The notes under the pieces were generated by a model. It had not been told where the DNA came from and searched no databases. It worked only from the letters and a program-made list of their open reading frames with translations. Both the position numbers and the translations under genes were made by a program. A stretch of DNA of 64,000 bases from Tribonema minus (lineage: Eukaryota > Sar > Xanthophyceae > Tribonematales > Tribonemataceae), in contig JAFCMP010000551.1 in NCBI GenBank assembly GCA_017506865.1, positions 124,001-188,000 on the forward strand. Reading direction: 5' to 3'. Below, piece by piece: positions 33,401 to 45,772 of the stretch (the stretch's first letter is position 1; the number at the start of each line of letters is the position of its first letter).

Positions 33401-35706
33401 CCACAGCGTCGCGTAGCCGAGGACGAGGTTCGAGAGCACGTCCGCGTAGCGCCCCGACAGCATCTCCGCAAACTTGATCTTGCCGCCCATGGTGAGCGAG
33501 ACGTCCGCGCAGAACGCAAACGCCGACGTGAGCCTGTCGAGCTGCGACTCGTAGTACGCCTCGCCGCCGCTGAGGGCGCGCTTGCGCAGCAGCGCTCGGC
33601 CCGTCGCGGCCGCCGCGTTGCGCACGCCGTGGCGCACCATCGCGCCGAGCGCCTTGTTGAAGCCCGCCTGGTCGTTGCCCGCCTGGATCGCGCGGATGAT
33701 GTCGAGCAGGTGCGGGTGCGAGCGCGTGAGGCCCTGGCCGAAGATGATGAGCGAGCGCGTGAGCGTGTTGGCGCCCTCCACGGTGATCGCGATCGGCACG
33801 CTCATGTACCCTGCGGCGAGGAAGTTGGCGGGGCCGTTGCAGATGCCCGCGCCGCCGAGGACGTCCATGCCGTCCGTCACCGTCGTGCGCATGCGCGTCG
33901 TGAGCTGCTGCTTCATGACGGCGCTGAGCACGGCGGGCTGCTCGTGCTGGTTGAGCATCGCGTTAATGAGGGCCTGCGAGGACTGCGCAATGAGCGTGTT
34001 GGCGCCGACGCGCGCGAGGTGCTCCTGCACGCCCTCGAGCTCCGCGAGCGGGACCTTGAACTGCTTGCGGATGCGCGCGTACGCGCCCACGGTGCCCGCG
34101 ACCATCTTGCTCGCCGCGACCGACATCGCCGGCAGTGACACGCCGCGCCCCTCCGCGAGGCAGTCCATGAGCATGTTCCAGCCGAAGCCCGCGCGCGCCT
34201 GGCCGCCGATGATCTGGTCGAGCGGGATGAAGACGTTCTCGCCCTCGACCGTGCCGTTCATGAAGGCGCTCGCGAGGGGGTCGTGCCTGTCGCCGATGCG
34301 CAGCCCCGGGTGGCCGCGCTCGAGGAGCACGACGCTGATGCCCTCGGCGCCAACGCCGCCGAGGAGGCGCGAGGGGTCGCGCAGGTTGAAGGCGAGGCCG
34401 ACCACGCCCGCGATGGGCGCGAGCGTGATGTAGCGCTTCTTGAAGTTGGCGCGCACGCCGAGGACGCCGTTCTCGCGCACAACGGTGCCCGTGTCGCGCA
34501 TGCTCGCCGCGTCGGAGCCGCTCGCGGCGGCGGTGAGGCCGAAGCACGGTATGAGCTCGCCGCGCGCGAGGCGCGGGAGGTAGTAGTCCTTCTGCGCATC
34601 CGTCCCGTAGCGCATGAGGAGCTCGCCGGGGCCGAGCGAGTTGGGCACCATGACGCTCACGGCGGCGCTGCCGCTGCGGCACGACAGCTTCTGGACGACC
34701 TGCGAGTGGCCGTGCGCGGTGAAGCCGAGGCCACCGTACTTGGTGGGGATGCACATGCCCAGGAACTTGTTCTGGCGGATGAAGTCCCAGACGGGCTTGG
34801 AGAGGTCGCGCCTGATGCCGATCTCGTAGTCGTCGATCATCTCACACAGCTGCGTGACCTCCTTGTCCATGAAGGACTGCTCCGCGGGGGAGAGCTTCGG
34901 CACGGAGTACTGGCTCTTGAGGTGCTTGAGGGAGGCCTCGCCCGCGAAGATGTCGCGGTCGAAGCCCACGGTGCCCGCCTCGAGGGCTGCTGCCTCCGTC
35001 GCTGAGATGTTGGGAGTGACCTGAAGCGGCAGCACAGAACGAGGGGGGTGGTGAGCGAGCCGCAAGGACGGAGAGGGCCAGAGATCGATAGCAGGTTGAT
35101 GTTGAGAGGCACGGGTGGTTGTGCAGGCGCACGGCACAGGTGCAAGCGACAGTACTGCAGTGCAAAGACGCCCATTGACATTGTTGACAGCACAGACGCC
35201 ATCCGAGACTGCACGCCGGCGAGGCGCAGCACACACCTACTTCAACGTGCATCTCGTGACAGCTGGGATAACTGGTGAAATACAACAGGATCGGAGAGAT
35301 GACAGGCGTTGAGATTGTGAGGGCCGATTGATCCCATTGCAATGCTCTCCTACAGCTAGCCATCAACGCAGGCACCCTGCTTGTCCTTGCTGCCGGTCAT
35401 CCCAATGTTGTTCAACGCGTTCGGCGTGACCACAAAGTCACAAAAGGGTCAAACCAAAGTCAGGCGCTGCACAGCACAGCTAGACCGCGTAGCCTCTGCC
35501 TCTGCAAAAAGCATGCAGGCCACCTACAGCACCTGCTGCACAGCGTTCGTGCGGTTGGATGTCTCCCCCCTCTTTACCTTCTTGGCGAGCCTGTAAGCGG
35601 GCCCGATGAAGGATCTCCTCTGCAGAGCCAGCTGCTGGTGCTGCTGCCTGGCGCTGGCCTGCGCAGCGGCCTTCGCTGCCCGGGTCACGATCATTCCCCG
35701 CTTCAT
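30461..35706 (-). CDS. fadE-like: FadE-type acyl-CoA dehydrogenase (DUF1974 C-terminus)
   Basis: It catalyses the first step of fatty-acid beta-oxidation, FAD-dependent desaturation of acyl-CoA. Exons: 35706-35578, 35020-33341, 31770-31489 and 30670-30461, all GT-AG and all phase 0, summing to 766 residues (bacterial FadE is about 814). Exon 1 gives a basic, hydroxyl-poor N-terminus (about 43 residues) that could be an organelle targeting sequence. Exon 2 begins VTPNISATEAAALEAGTV, then IPTKYGGLGFTAHGHSQVVQ, VMVPNSLGPGELLMRYGT, the dehydrogenase core, and YMSVPIAITVEGANTLTRS. Exon 3 has FDNFPTRPLAWAMRG and RTYRRPSDDLAKEV, typical of the FadE C-terminal domain; exon 4 closes with QALIDEVEAAREIIIQVDSF. 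The protein ends QAA, so no PTS1 is seen. Introns 2 and 3 contain tandem copies of the preceding exon's 3' end. Confidence 0.93.
30830..31378 (-). repeat. Four intronic copies of FadE exon 3's 3' end
   Basis: The last 60-70 bases of exon 3 (coding DPSDRVALIHATLPKAV and RADEVLK) followed by its donor recur in the intron with exon-like ends at about 31315, 31151, 30991 and 30830, a period of about 160-175. The flanks tacttcaagt and tttctatmaa also repeat. Donors are GTGAG except the copy at about 30990 (GCGAG). Three copies keep an AG just before CGAC. The copies are about 64 bases, so single inclusion would shift frame. Confidence 0.85.
32999..33247 (-). repeat. Two intronic 33-bp copies of FadE exon 2's end
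   Basis: Segments 33247-33215 and 33031-32999 copy the last 33 bases of exon 2. Each is preceded by AAG (usable acceptor) and followed by GTGAGCG (usable donor), and each is 11 codons in phase 0: GIDVVRDYAMQ and GIDAVGDYAIQ. They could be spliced in without breaking frame, but homologous FadE proteins do not have the insertion at this place. Confidence 0.85.
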
Positions 35707-37330
35707 TATGCCTGATTGTGTTTGTGGCTTGCTGTGTGACTGCTTGCTGCTTTTTTCTGAGTCCAAAAAGGTCAAGTTGAAGCACACAAAGCCAGTGAGA
35801 CCAGGAACTTCTGAGTAAGCATCTCCAGCAGCTGGTACCTTGCGTTTTGCCAGTCTTGATATGACTACACAGAGCCCATATTGACATCGTCGGGTGGCCC
35901 GTATCAGACACCGTGTGCGAGACGCATGACTGCAGGCAAGGAGAATCAAATTACAGCGACGTTGGCGTTCGCACCAACGATTCTTATGATGCCTCAGGCT
36001 TGACATGAAGATGGCAGCAGAGCAGAAGAGTAATGATTCATTTTGAGCACAATACCTGTACAGAGGCCTCCAAGGCCGCTATGATTGCCCAAGCATGTCA
36101 ACGCGCGGTGCAAACAATCTGACATGGTGTGCTCTTGGACGCGAAGATGTCACAACCTTGCCTTCCATGTATGATGTGATGAACATATTGCTGGCAATGA
36201 CAGATGGGAGACTTAGCTGGATTGACTGGTGGTTAATACACATCATACGACCATGTATTGTAGTGTTGACAGCAATGCATCAACAAAAGTCGCAGTGAAG
36301 TGAAGTGCAGCTGTCATTAACGAACAAGGATAAGCCTGGCGGCATGCCAGTGCTGTGCAGGCAATGCAATCAGCTGCAAATGTGGTCATGTCTAGATCAA
36401 CATCCGCATTACCACTTGGGATGCAGAAAGAGGGTTGAATATGAAACCATCAGGCGAGGGCTTCTGCTGAGCAGGCGCCAGTAGGTATCGCACAATACGC
36501 ACACACAGAAGTTGTGCATGCATCACATGACGACAAAGGCGCTTGTAAGCCAAATATAAACATGCATGCGGATGCCCCGCGAGTCAAGAGCTGTGGACCA
36601 CAAAAAGCAGGGCAAAGATGCAGCAGGAGCATCTGACTGGTTTGCTGCCTTGTGCATTCATCGAGCATAACTTACAACAGACCTCGCGGACTGTGCAAGC
36701 CCTAAGCCACTACTTGCCAGCCCTCTCGGCGACGAGTCCGAGCCCACTATGACAACTTGAATAACAAGCGCAGTCTCTGACCTTGTTGACCGCTCACAAG
36801 CAAGTTCACACAATACTTGCTGCGTGCGCCGGAATGGATGGGCCTGCTGTGTCCGCCTGTGTGCAAGCGGGACCCACATACACGTGCGGAATGGATTGTA
36901 CCGTTACCGACAACGTTCACAAAAATCATCGCTAAAGTGCACACGCAAATCTTGCCTCTGGACTCTCCGAGCAGCAGCAGCGGTGCTCTCCAGCAGCACT
37001 CCATTTCTCGCCGAAGGCTGCCCTTGTCTTGTTCATCCCTTGTGCAGCCACGTCTATGCTGGGCGCTCTGCAATCCGCGTGACGAGCAGCGGCTCTCATT
37101 CGCTGGCACGTTACTCTTTTGTCTTCCTGGCGAAAGTGCGCCACACGCTTCTGGGTCATCAGCGGCGCCAGAGTCAAAGCTGCTGCTGTCAAGGTGCTGT
37201 TGCCTAACGCTGGCCACGCCTCACAGCTACCCACCGGTGTCGTTGGTCGAGAGTTCCGGCTGGGCTGCGCTGCCTGTTGCTGCTGACGATGATGGCAGTC
37301 GGCTGTTTCTACGACCTGCCTTGTTGCTGC
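35707..37330. other. Intergenic stretch
   Basis: No supported gene. Competing frames of 150-200 codons on both strands at 36750-37460 have no domain signature. The stretch upstream of 35706 should contain the FadE promoter, but no clear core element was seen. Confidence 0.35.
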
Positions 37331-37681
37331 TCACGACACACGAGCAGGCGCCACCAGCTCCACTTCTCTGGTGTCAGCCATCCTGGCATCCTCTGAGCTG
37401 CTGCGCTTCGAAGACGGTGCTGTGTCGCAGCTCTTGCTCCCTGCTTCAGCAGCATCTATAGCCGCAGATGCAACACCTGGATCGACTTGGCTAGGGCGCG
37501 GCCGGTTCTTCATGAGCTTTCTGTTGAAGCCCGGCCAGCACTTCTTGTAGAAGGCTCCGCAGGCGCAGCCGCAGCAGCACGCGCAGAAGAGGATCAGGCT
37601 CAGCAATGCGATCACCGTGCTGAAGAACAGGTACCAGAAATCGTCGAGGGCCAACTCAGATGTGTCGGCCATCTTTGCCAA
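37331..37681 (-). CDS. Small single-pass membrane protein, cysteine-rich
   Basis: This open frame of 116 residues begins MAKMADTSELALDDFW; the second Met three codons later is an alternative start. A strong transmembrane segment (residues about 16-34, YLFFSTVIALLSLILF) is followed at once by a cysteine cluster (CACCCGCACGAFYKKC) that could be palmitoylated. A basic stretch (NRKLMKNRPRPSQ) and a Ser/Ala/Glu-rich tail likely facing the cytosol come next. No introns are needed. No family is recognised; the layout is that of many small algal membrane adaptor proteins. The minus-strand frame is preferred because the reverse frame lacks these features. Confidence 0.55.
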   Translation of the reverse strand: MAKMADTSELALDDFWYLFFSTVIALLSLILFCACCCGCACGAFYKKCWPGFNRKLMKNRPRPSQVDPGVASAAIDAAEAGSKSCDTAPSSKRSSSEDARMADTREVELVAPARVS

Positions 37682-38668
37682 TCGGCCCTCGCATCAGTGC
37701 AGCATGGTATTGCTCATAGGCCTACAAAAAAAGGCTGGCTTCGATTTTGGCGTTTCTGACTGAAGAAGGCCTTGTTATGACGCGGCATATTTGAAGTTGG
37801 TGCGGTTGATGAAAGCGACTCAGAGGCCAGCACTGAGCATTGTGCCATCTCTAACACTTCAAATCATGCAGTCACTCGCTTGATGAGCCACTGAGATTGC
37901 CATGCATACTGGTCTATAGAAGACCGGCATGTACCGTGCAATCATCTACACACAAATTCATCTCGATTTGCTAACACATGCACAAAGGCTGCTGTTCGCT
38001 GCTGCGCACGCCCTACACGCCCACCAGTGTGGTATATGATGACTGGTGTAGGTTCTGGCTCGATGCAGATGTGCTTGACCTATATATGTTGCACACCCAA
38101 ACATGGGGTGATTTTTTCACCATGTGCACATGCCCACAAGCCAAAAAGCAACATGGCAATCAGTAAGACAACCTCCGCCATTGATCAGCGCAGACGTGCA
38201 CGTGTTCACATTGTAGCAAGCTCTAGCTCTGGGGAGAGAAAAACATGTCAGCACATGTAAATACACAGATGTACAGGCGCCGAGGCGCGGCACACTTCGA
38301 GTTGAAGTGTGATCCCCAAAGCGCGTGCGCGCGCTGCTCAACAGCTCCGCAGTGCGCAACCAATCTGACACAGAAGGCAAAGCTACTACTACACAGCGAG
38401 TGACTTGGCGTGAGCAGGAGTGCCCGCACGCAAACACCGCTGCCATCCCTTGGAAATGACTGTACAAACTGTAGCGGCGCTGCGCGCGAGCTGCCGCCGG
38501 CCCCTTGCAGACCGACTTGAACTCTCACCCCCTAAAAGTTGAGCGGAGCGCTGTGGCTGCAGGGTCCCCCAATGCGTGCGCGTAAATCGAGCAAGTGCGT
38601 TCCGCCCAAGCAGCAGCGGCCCCTGTGGGCCGCAGCGCACAGATGCGCGCCAGCGCTAGCAGCGCGCC

Positions 38669-40733
38669 CTACACGACGGGCGCGTGCAGCAGCGGCGTCG
38701 CCACGGACGCCGCCGACTGCGTCGACAGCGTGCGCACGAGCGAGCTCTGCATGCCGCCGCGGCGGTGCGCAAAGTGCGTGAGGAACGCGCCCAGCGCCGC
38801 GCTCGCGAGCGGCATGGCGATCTCGGGCGCGCCGGGCAGCAGCGCCGCTGCCGCCGGCGGCGCCATCGCCGCCGCCGCCGCCGCTGTCGCCTTGCTGAGC
38901 GCTGGCGCAGCAGCGTCGCTGGCGGCGCCGCCGCCGGCAGCAGCAGCGCTCTGGTGGCGCAGCAGCGCCAGGACGCCCTCCGCGAGCTTGGCCTGCGCGT
39001 CGCCGGGCAGCGCGCTGAGCGACTGCGCGAGATCCGCTGCCTGCTCCGCCGCCTCCGCCACCGCCGCGGCCGGCGCGCTGGTGTCCGCAGCCGCCGGCGC
39101 CGGAGCCGCGCTTTCCTCCGCCGCCGCCGCTGCCGCCACCGCTGCTGGGGTCGTTGCGCCGTCGCCGAGTTCCCAGGCTGGAGCAGGGTGCGTGGTAGAC
39201 GCGCTGAGGAGCGTCGCCGCTGCCTCCTGTTGAGCGCTGCCGCCTGCGGCGACCATCCCATCGAACGCGGCGCTGACGGGCGGCATGCTCTCATCCACGG
39301 CGTCAAAGTCCATGAACTCGAGCCCGCCTGCGCCGCCGCTGCCGTCGGCCAGGCCGAACGAGTCAAAGAGGTCCGGATCGAAGAAGCTCGCGTTCGTGTC
39401 GACGCTCGCCAGGCTCATCGTCCGCAACAGCTCCGCCTCGTCGGCGACCGGCTCCTGCGCGACAACATCAAACAGGAGCTCCGGCTTCACGCCCGGGGTC
39501 TGCGGCAGCGGCGGCAGCATCGCGTCCATCGCGCCGCCGCCGCCGCCGAACGCCGCCGCCATCTCCTCCGCCGCCGCCGTCGCGGAGGCGTCCCCGTCGA
39601 CCCTGCGCCGCTTGCTGGGCACCGCAGCAGCGGGCGCGGCGGCAACAGCGGCGGCAGCGGCGGCGGACGGCTGCGCGCGCAGCTCGTCCACGAGCGCCGA
39701 GAGCGCCGCGATGCGCGCGTCCATAGCGAGCATGCGCTCGGTGAGCGTCGTGACCTCCGTGCGCAGCGCGTCGACCTCCGCCTCCGGCGGCGCGACGTAG
39801 TGCGTCGCGCGCTTGATCTCGGCGATGAGGTGCGGCGTCGCGCGCGTGAAGAGGTCATGCTTGAACTCCCACCAGCCCGCGGCGGCGGCGGCGTCGCGGC
39901 CGTCGAGCGCCTTGACCTTGCGGAAGCCGTAGAAGTTGAGCCTGGCGCGCGCGTCGACGGGTGGTGAGGTTGCGGAAATTGAGGCATGTCAGCCGTGAAA
40001 GGGGTGTGCTGCGGTGAGTGTGTACGTGTGCGCGCGCGCGCGCGTGTGTGTTTGTGTGTGTATAGATGTGCGTGTGTGTGTGTGTGTGTGTGTGTTGGGA
40101 GGCTGCTGTCAGCGCACACACAGACTGCTGAGCAAATGTGGAGGCAAATTGCGACAGCGAGGTTGATTTCAATCACTGCACCATGAAATGGTTTTGATGA
40201 AGGGGTGGCGCACGGCGCTGGTGTGCCTGCTGCAGAGCATCTTAAAGTGTACAACAAGCGGATCGGACCATGACCCTCCAGCACAACCACAGCCACAGAC
40301 AGCAGCAATAAATCAACACTGCTAGTGAGTTTAAACTGCTGCGCCCAGGCAGTGACACCAGACACGCACAGGACGCTCACAACAGCGCTGAAGTGAACAT
40401 CAACGAGAGAGGCCCTAGATGCGGTCATGAACTCGTCTACTTCTGCAGCTGAGGCGATGGCAGGGCATGAGCCAGTACAAATACTCACTGTCTGACGAAG
40501 CTGGAGAACTTGCTGTGCTTGAAGAATGTCGGTATGACCTCCGCAGCGAACCGGTCCGGATCCTTGATCACGAAGGTGTCCCCCTTGGCGGACCATCCCG
40601 CGAGGGTCTGGTCGCAGGAGTTGATCATGTCGTAGGTTTTGCGTAAGAAGACTGGCTCATCTCCCCTGCTGGCGGACTCCTTCCTCCGCCGGGGCTGCGC
40701 CCTCATAGTGTACTCGCCCGATGCTGTGGGCAT
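38669..40733 (-). CDS. HSF: Heat-shock transcription factor (HSF)
   Basis: Exon 1 is 40733-40489 and exon 2 is 39941-38669, GT-AG, phase 2, giving 505 residues. The HSF DNA-binding domain spans the intron: PVFLRKTYDMINSC, then FFKHSKFSSFVRQ, and after the intron LNFYGFRKV, in the same winged-helix order as all HSFs. The wing and linker are followed by a coiled-coil heptad region (EAEVDALRTEVTTLTERML) for trimerisation. A KRRRVDGD patch is a likely nuclear localisation signal, and acidic-aromatic FDPDLFDSFGL may be an activation motif. The rest is Ala-rich. Start at 40733 gives a short 25-residue leader; an ATG at 40880 in frame would lengthen it. The protein binds nGAAn heat-shock elements in the nucleus; no such element was confirmed upstream. 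Confidence 0.93.
40018..40097. repeat. TG/CG microsatellite in HSF intron
   Basis: Alternating purine-pyrimidine runs (gtgcgcgcgcgcgcg, then gtgtgtgtgtgtgtg) lie within the HSF intron. Such DNA is prone to Z-form and slippage. Confidence 0.85.
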
Positions 40734-41819
40734 GTTCGATGCTGCTGATGTGCCTCTCTGAGGATGGCGGGGGTCGAACGACGATTGTGTGAGCGGCGTG
40801 GCGGCGGCAGAAAGTCTAACGTGGTGTACTGAGCCACGCTCTAGACCAATTGTGTGTGCGACACTCGCTGCTAATACCACAGTGATGCAGACCCCTGACT
40901 GTTGCAGTCTTCCGCCCGGCCAGATGACCTTGTCACGGAGGGGCTGACAGCGATGGCGCTCTACACATGCAAACTGCTGCTACTAAGAAGATGTGAACAG
41001 CCTTAACAATGCTTGCCAAGCAGGTGCCAGCCGCCTACTCTCAGGCAGGAACAGCGGGTGTGACGAGTGTTTTCAGTTCGTCCGACAAGCTCTCAAAACG
41101 ACTCAAATAGCAGTATCCCGCCACGCAAAGCTAGCAGTCAAGGATTTCAAACCTGAAATTGCGACGCACCTGCACCACTGTCGCCTGGAAGAGTGCCGCC
41201 AACCTCGAGCTCCACGTAGTTTTCGCCCCAGACCAAGTTTCGATCGAATACGATCGAACTCGGACAAACCTGCAACGTGTAACGATTTTGTTCTGCAAAG
41301 GGTTGATGCACGAATGCGATTGGTTCGCTGTTACCCATTCGTTGTGCCCTGTCCCACCATGCTATCGCTGAATGTCCACCAACATGGCTTGCGCCACTGC
41401 TCTCTGCGCGCGACAGAGCGATGTTCAGCGTCTCGCGAGGCAGATCACTCGCTCATGACCTCGGCGATGACTTCTGCCTGAGAAGCAGAAGAGTTGTTGC
41501 TGCGCGGATTGACAGGGGCTGCCGGACGCATACAGTGACATGCAGCCTGGCAACGCGCTTGTACAGGTGGAGCACGGATGTGGGCCACGCGCTCTGCTTT
41601 GTTGCTCGCGGCTGACTTTCGGGTATTTGACGCTGGTCTTGTTTTTCTCTGCTGTCGCTGTCGATCGCCTAGCAGGTTCCATGCGACTGCTGCCGCGGCG
41701 TTCGCAATACCTGGTGCCGTGCCACCAGAGTCTGCTGCTGCGCAGCCGGCCATAGCTACTTATACGAAATGTGCGCCAATTGTGTCACCTCATGTCACTG
41801 GGCCGGCAGTACTCACCAC

Positions 41820-42042
41820 AGCAGCTGTCTTGGACATTGTTCAACGTCACTGGGTAGACTGGCTGGCGCTGTCCAAAGAGCTCGCGTGTGCTGCAGTCTG
41901 GGAGGATGTCAGCGCGGGAGGAGGCGCCGTATTGTGGGAAGTGCTACTTCAAGCGTATGACAACGTCAACAGGCGAGGAGCGGATGGCCGCCCTCCCGGA
42001 TGGCGCGCATTGGCGAAGTGGACCGTGCAGATAATTATGCAG
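41820..42042 (+). CDS. Possible exon, unrecognised (upstream of PEX16-like loci)
   Basis: Between an acceptor-like GGCAG at 41819 and a CAG/GTGAAA donor at 42042 lies a frame reading VLDIVQRHWVDWLALSKELA and ALWEVLLQAYDNVNRR-like sequence. The amphipathic helices could suit the N-terminal part of the gene that follows at 43318, but no intermediate exon confirms the link. Confidence 0.35.
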
Positions 42043-43317
42043 GTGAAAATCAGATTGCCGCAAAGCAAGCTGGCAGACATTTCAAAACACCGTAAGGTTG
42101 TCACAGGTCGTTGTTGATGCTCCCGGCTGGCACTGGTTAGGGTTACGGGAATGGCTGCCAGTAGCTGAGAGCTGCGCTCTGATGTGCTCCCCCCAAACTG
42201 TATATAACATGTATACCCTTTTCTGGCCTGTCAGACACACACTGAAATGCGGTAGACCAAGGCACTGCCGGCCACACATGTAGGTTCGGCTGCAAGTTGA
42301 GCAGCAGCAGCGGATGAAAGGCATACATCGCTTTGACAAGTGCACTAGTGTAACGCCATCGATAGCGCCTCGTATTTCCCCAGTGCCATCCAATTGGGGC
42401 CTAGAAAGCACTGAGCACTGCCATGCGTTGGAGAGGCCCTCCTTGTCAGCACATACACTCATGCGGCGCTTGCTGGGCACTTGAAGACACATGGCCCAAC
42501 TAGCAATGCCTATTACTGTTTGAAATTGGGGGTATGATTTCTGGAAGTACCTGATTCACTTTCGCCGCTTGACGGGTGGAACCCTATAAAAACTTTGAAG
42601 TACTTGCATGTGATGTACTTGCGTGTTCTAGGCCACTTTCCAGCTGGCCTGGCCAAGTGTGGTTAGTGTTTGCTTTCAGCTGCGCTTGCAGATGCGCTAT
42701 GAGCACACGCAGTGCACAAGTACAAGACCTGCGTATCTTGCATTTGTCACACTTCTCTATTCCCCGCCCCTCGAGCGGAAGTGAGCCAAGAACTTGCGCT
42801 GCAAGTCAAGAATTTGCAAGTATTCTCTTGCATGGCAGCAGCAGCTGAACGCTGCTGGTCAACGGTGCAGACACCTGCGCCGGCGGCAGCGGCCGCAGCA
42901 CAAACTGCTGGAGGCAGGCACCAATTTGCTCACGAGTACACGTAGTGATGGCCTGCGTCTACATACATTGCCCAATTTCAGGTGTGGATGAGTGGTGCCA
43001 TGCGTAAGAGTCTGTCGAGAAATCGACCACATGAGCCGGAATGATGCCACTTGACAGGGAGCAGACAGCGAGTCATCGACACAGCAGTTGTCATTGTCTC
43101 CTTGCTGGCTGGTGGCCAGTGTATACCGTCGCGCCTGCTTGGACGTGGCCGTCGCTGTTACAAATTGCAGCCGCACGCCCTGTCTGCGCACCGTGTATCG
43201 CACTCGCGCACTGATCGGCGAACCGCAGTGCTCAACATAGACGCTTTGCGGTCAGGCAGCAACCCCTGGATCATGCGCCTAACCTTACCCTAACGTTCAC
43301 CCTAACCCAACCTGTAG

Positions 43318-44950
43318 ATTCGCGCCGCGCTCACCACCTCCCTGTGTGTGCTGCACGCACAGAACGCATTTCGTGCGGGAGCTGCGCTGGCGCTGCAGCA
43401 CGTGATGCTTGCGCGGCTGGAGTTTACAGAGATCCCCCCTTCTGTGTATGTGCTCTGGGGGGTGCGGGTGCCGCAGCGCGTGGCGAGCGCCTCCCTGGTC
43501 AAGGTATGCATGTACGCAGTGGTGCGGTGCTCACCAGAGGGTGTTCGCTTGAACACGTTCAAGTAGCTAGTGTCTGACGTTTTCCTGCATGGTGTCTACA
43601 GATCGAGCGGGTCCTCAGCGCCCTGTTGGCATGTGTGTGTGGGGCGGGAAACGCGCGCAGGCGGAGCGCGCTGGGCCCGTTGCCAAGGGAATGTGCACTA
43701 GTGCACTCATACCATGGGGAGCGATCACACTGAGTCACACAATAAGAGTATGAGTGACGTCCCTTCCCAAGACAAGCCAAATGCTGCGTTGAAATGCATA
43801 CTGGCATGAGGCAACTGCTTGAGTAATTGCTGCCTTCAGGGTGGTGCCCTGTCGCCTTTCGACGCGGCGACATGCCACCTCTACGTAAGTATGCATTGGC
43901 GCGCGGGCTTAGAAGTAGCTGGTGTGACCGCTTGTGATCTGCACGCTGGCAGACTCTGCGGTGCAAGCCTAGGCTGATGCTCACGCGATGTCACGTTGAA
44001 CTTAGATGAGCATACCGAATCACGCGCTGACGCCCCGTGGCTTGCTGGAGGAATGCCATTGAGCGCTGTGCACGGGGTGCTCATTTGCTGCCGCGGTCAC
44101 TGGCAGCATGCGTCAGCGCACTTGCAATTTGCAGTGGAGGCGAAGATAGACTGGCAGGCAAAAAACAAGCGTGAGCAAAGTGTAAAGCGCAGTCGGCAAA
44201 CGGACGGTGCCAGCCCTGCAAAGAGTCAGCTGTTGTTGTATCTGAAGCTACTGTAGTTGCAACCAAGGGGGCTGGCCCGGGTTGGGCTGAGAGCCCGTTG
44301 TGACGGTAGCCACATAAGCACGGCAGAGGCATGTGCACTGCGTAGATCCTTGATCAAAATTTTGAATACACATAGCGAAATGCCTTCAGGGTGCGCAGGT
44401 TGGCGTTGGTGCAAAGGCACCCGCAAAGTGGGACACATCGCACAGGCGCGGGGGGGGGGTCCCCACCTCCAGCTCCCACACGTGCGACCGTTGCGCAGCT
44501 GCGACGGGCTTCTCGGCGCAACCCCTGCACCACATGCGCCGATTTACCTCCCGCTTTCCGTCCGCATCGCCGCACCACAGGCATGTCTGTCCAGCCTGCG
44601 CGGCCTCTGCACCAAGCACGCCAGCCTCTTTCTCGTGGACGCCGCAGCGCTGCTACTGCGCTGCGCTGCATCGCTCCGGCAGCAGCGCGCCGCGCGCGGC
44701 AGCAGCAGCGACAGCAGCAATAACATCACCGTCGCAGCGCTGCCGCGGCGGCTGAGCGCGCTGGCAGCGGCGCGCGTCTGCACGCTCCTCCGCGCCAGCG
44801 CCTGGCGGGCGGCCGTAGAGTGGCCGCTGCTGCAGCGCTGCGCGGAGAACGTCAAGTGGCGGAGTGTCAACCTCAACTGCAGCGGCGCCGCGGCCGGCGG
44901 CGGCGGCCTCCTGCGCCTGGTGCGCGCGCATTCGGGGAACCGCGCCGTGT
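43318..44950 (+). CDS. PEX16-like locus 1 (tentative, partial model)
   Basis: Exon 43318-43503 (62 codons, phase 0, acceptor CTGTAG, donor GTATGC) is followed by an exon opening at 43602 in the same phase (IERVLSALLACVCG). A third exon opens at 44581 after CACCACAG and reads to about 44950: ACLSSLRGLC, then KHASLFLVDAAALLLR and a second hydrophobic helix. Its first 26 residues line up without gaps with exon 47708-48009 of the next locus (FLVDxxALLL shared), so the two loci are paralogous. The P-x4-(F/L)-x-V-D-x5-LL pattern and the two-helix layout recall the C-terminal part of the peroxisomal membrane protein PEX16. That identification is inference. The exon between 43602 and 44581 and the 3' end are unresolved. 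Confidence 0.4.
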
Positions 44951-45772
44951 ACTTGTACCAGGGCTGCCGCGAGCGCTGCTGCCTGAGCGCTGCTGCCTCC
45001 GGTGCTGCGCGCGCGCCGCGCTGGGAGGCGGCCCTCTCTTGCAGCTCTTGCTGGCTTTGGCCAGTCACAGTGTTGATGTTCCAAAGTTGGGCACGATGTC
45101 GCGTTACTTGTGTACGGCAGTGGGGTCCGCGCGCTGCCGTGGGTGGAGCGCTGCTGCGTCATGTTGAGATTGATGACGTGTGCTGCGCCACGTGGCGGCA
45201 ATAGCCCGAGGTCGCTTTGCGTGCTGCTTACGAAGTTCGGCCTGCGGCACCGCAGAGAGCGCAGCTGTCGCTCAGCTTTCAAGTTCAAGTTGAAGTTTGT
45301 GTACATGTGGTGTCACTGCCACGCTGACCCGGACGATGCCTGTAAAAGTGTTAATTTTTACGTTGTGGATGGGCGTGAAAATAGCAGTTGTGTTGGCACA
45401 ATAGACGGCCCCAGAGAAGCCATCATTCAACACAACGCTGTTGCTGTGCTTGTGTTGATGCAACTGCATCGTACTGGCGGCTGTACCCCGAGTGCGGTGG
45501 CCACTTGTAGGAACAGCCATTGAGTGCCATGATCCTTCCCCCCACTTCATGCTCATCCATCATCCACCCCTTTGGAACTCTGCCATGTGTGCACATGTGT
45601 CATCATACATGCAAAGAGTACGCTATGTGGAGCGCTACCGAGAGAGCTGAGCATCTGGGCTACCTTTTCAAGTCCCATCCATGTAACGATCCCCTCTTAC
45701 TGTAGCATAGTGTGTGTCTCTCTCTCGTCTCCCTCTCGAACATTGCCGGTGTGTCGATTGGTTCACCTTTAG

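Noticed and set aside
33302-34433. Long plus-strand frames of 278 and 283 codons
   Set aside because: They are mirror frames of the GC-rich FadE exon; the minus strand has the conserved dehydrogenase motifs.
38684-39967. 427-codon plus-strand ORF rich in Arg and Ala
   Set aside because: It is antisense to HSF exon 2; GC-rich codon bias on the minus strand opens the mirror frame.
44386-44671. Minus-strand zinc-finger-like frame (CLWCG and CRGC pairs)
   Set aside because: The opposite strand carries an exon with a gap-free paralogue at 47708-48009, which is stronger evidence.
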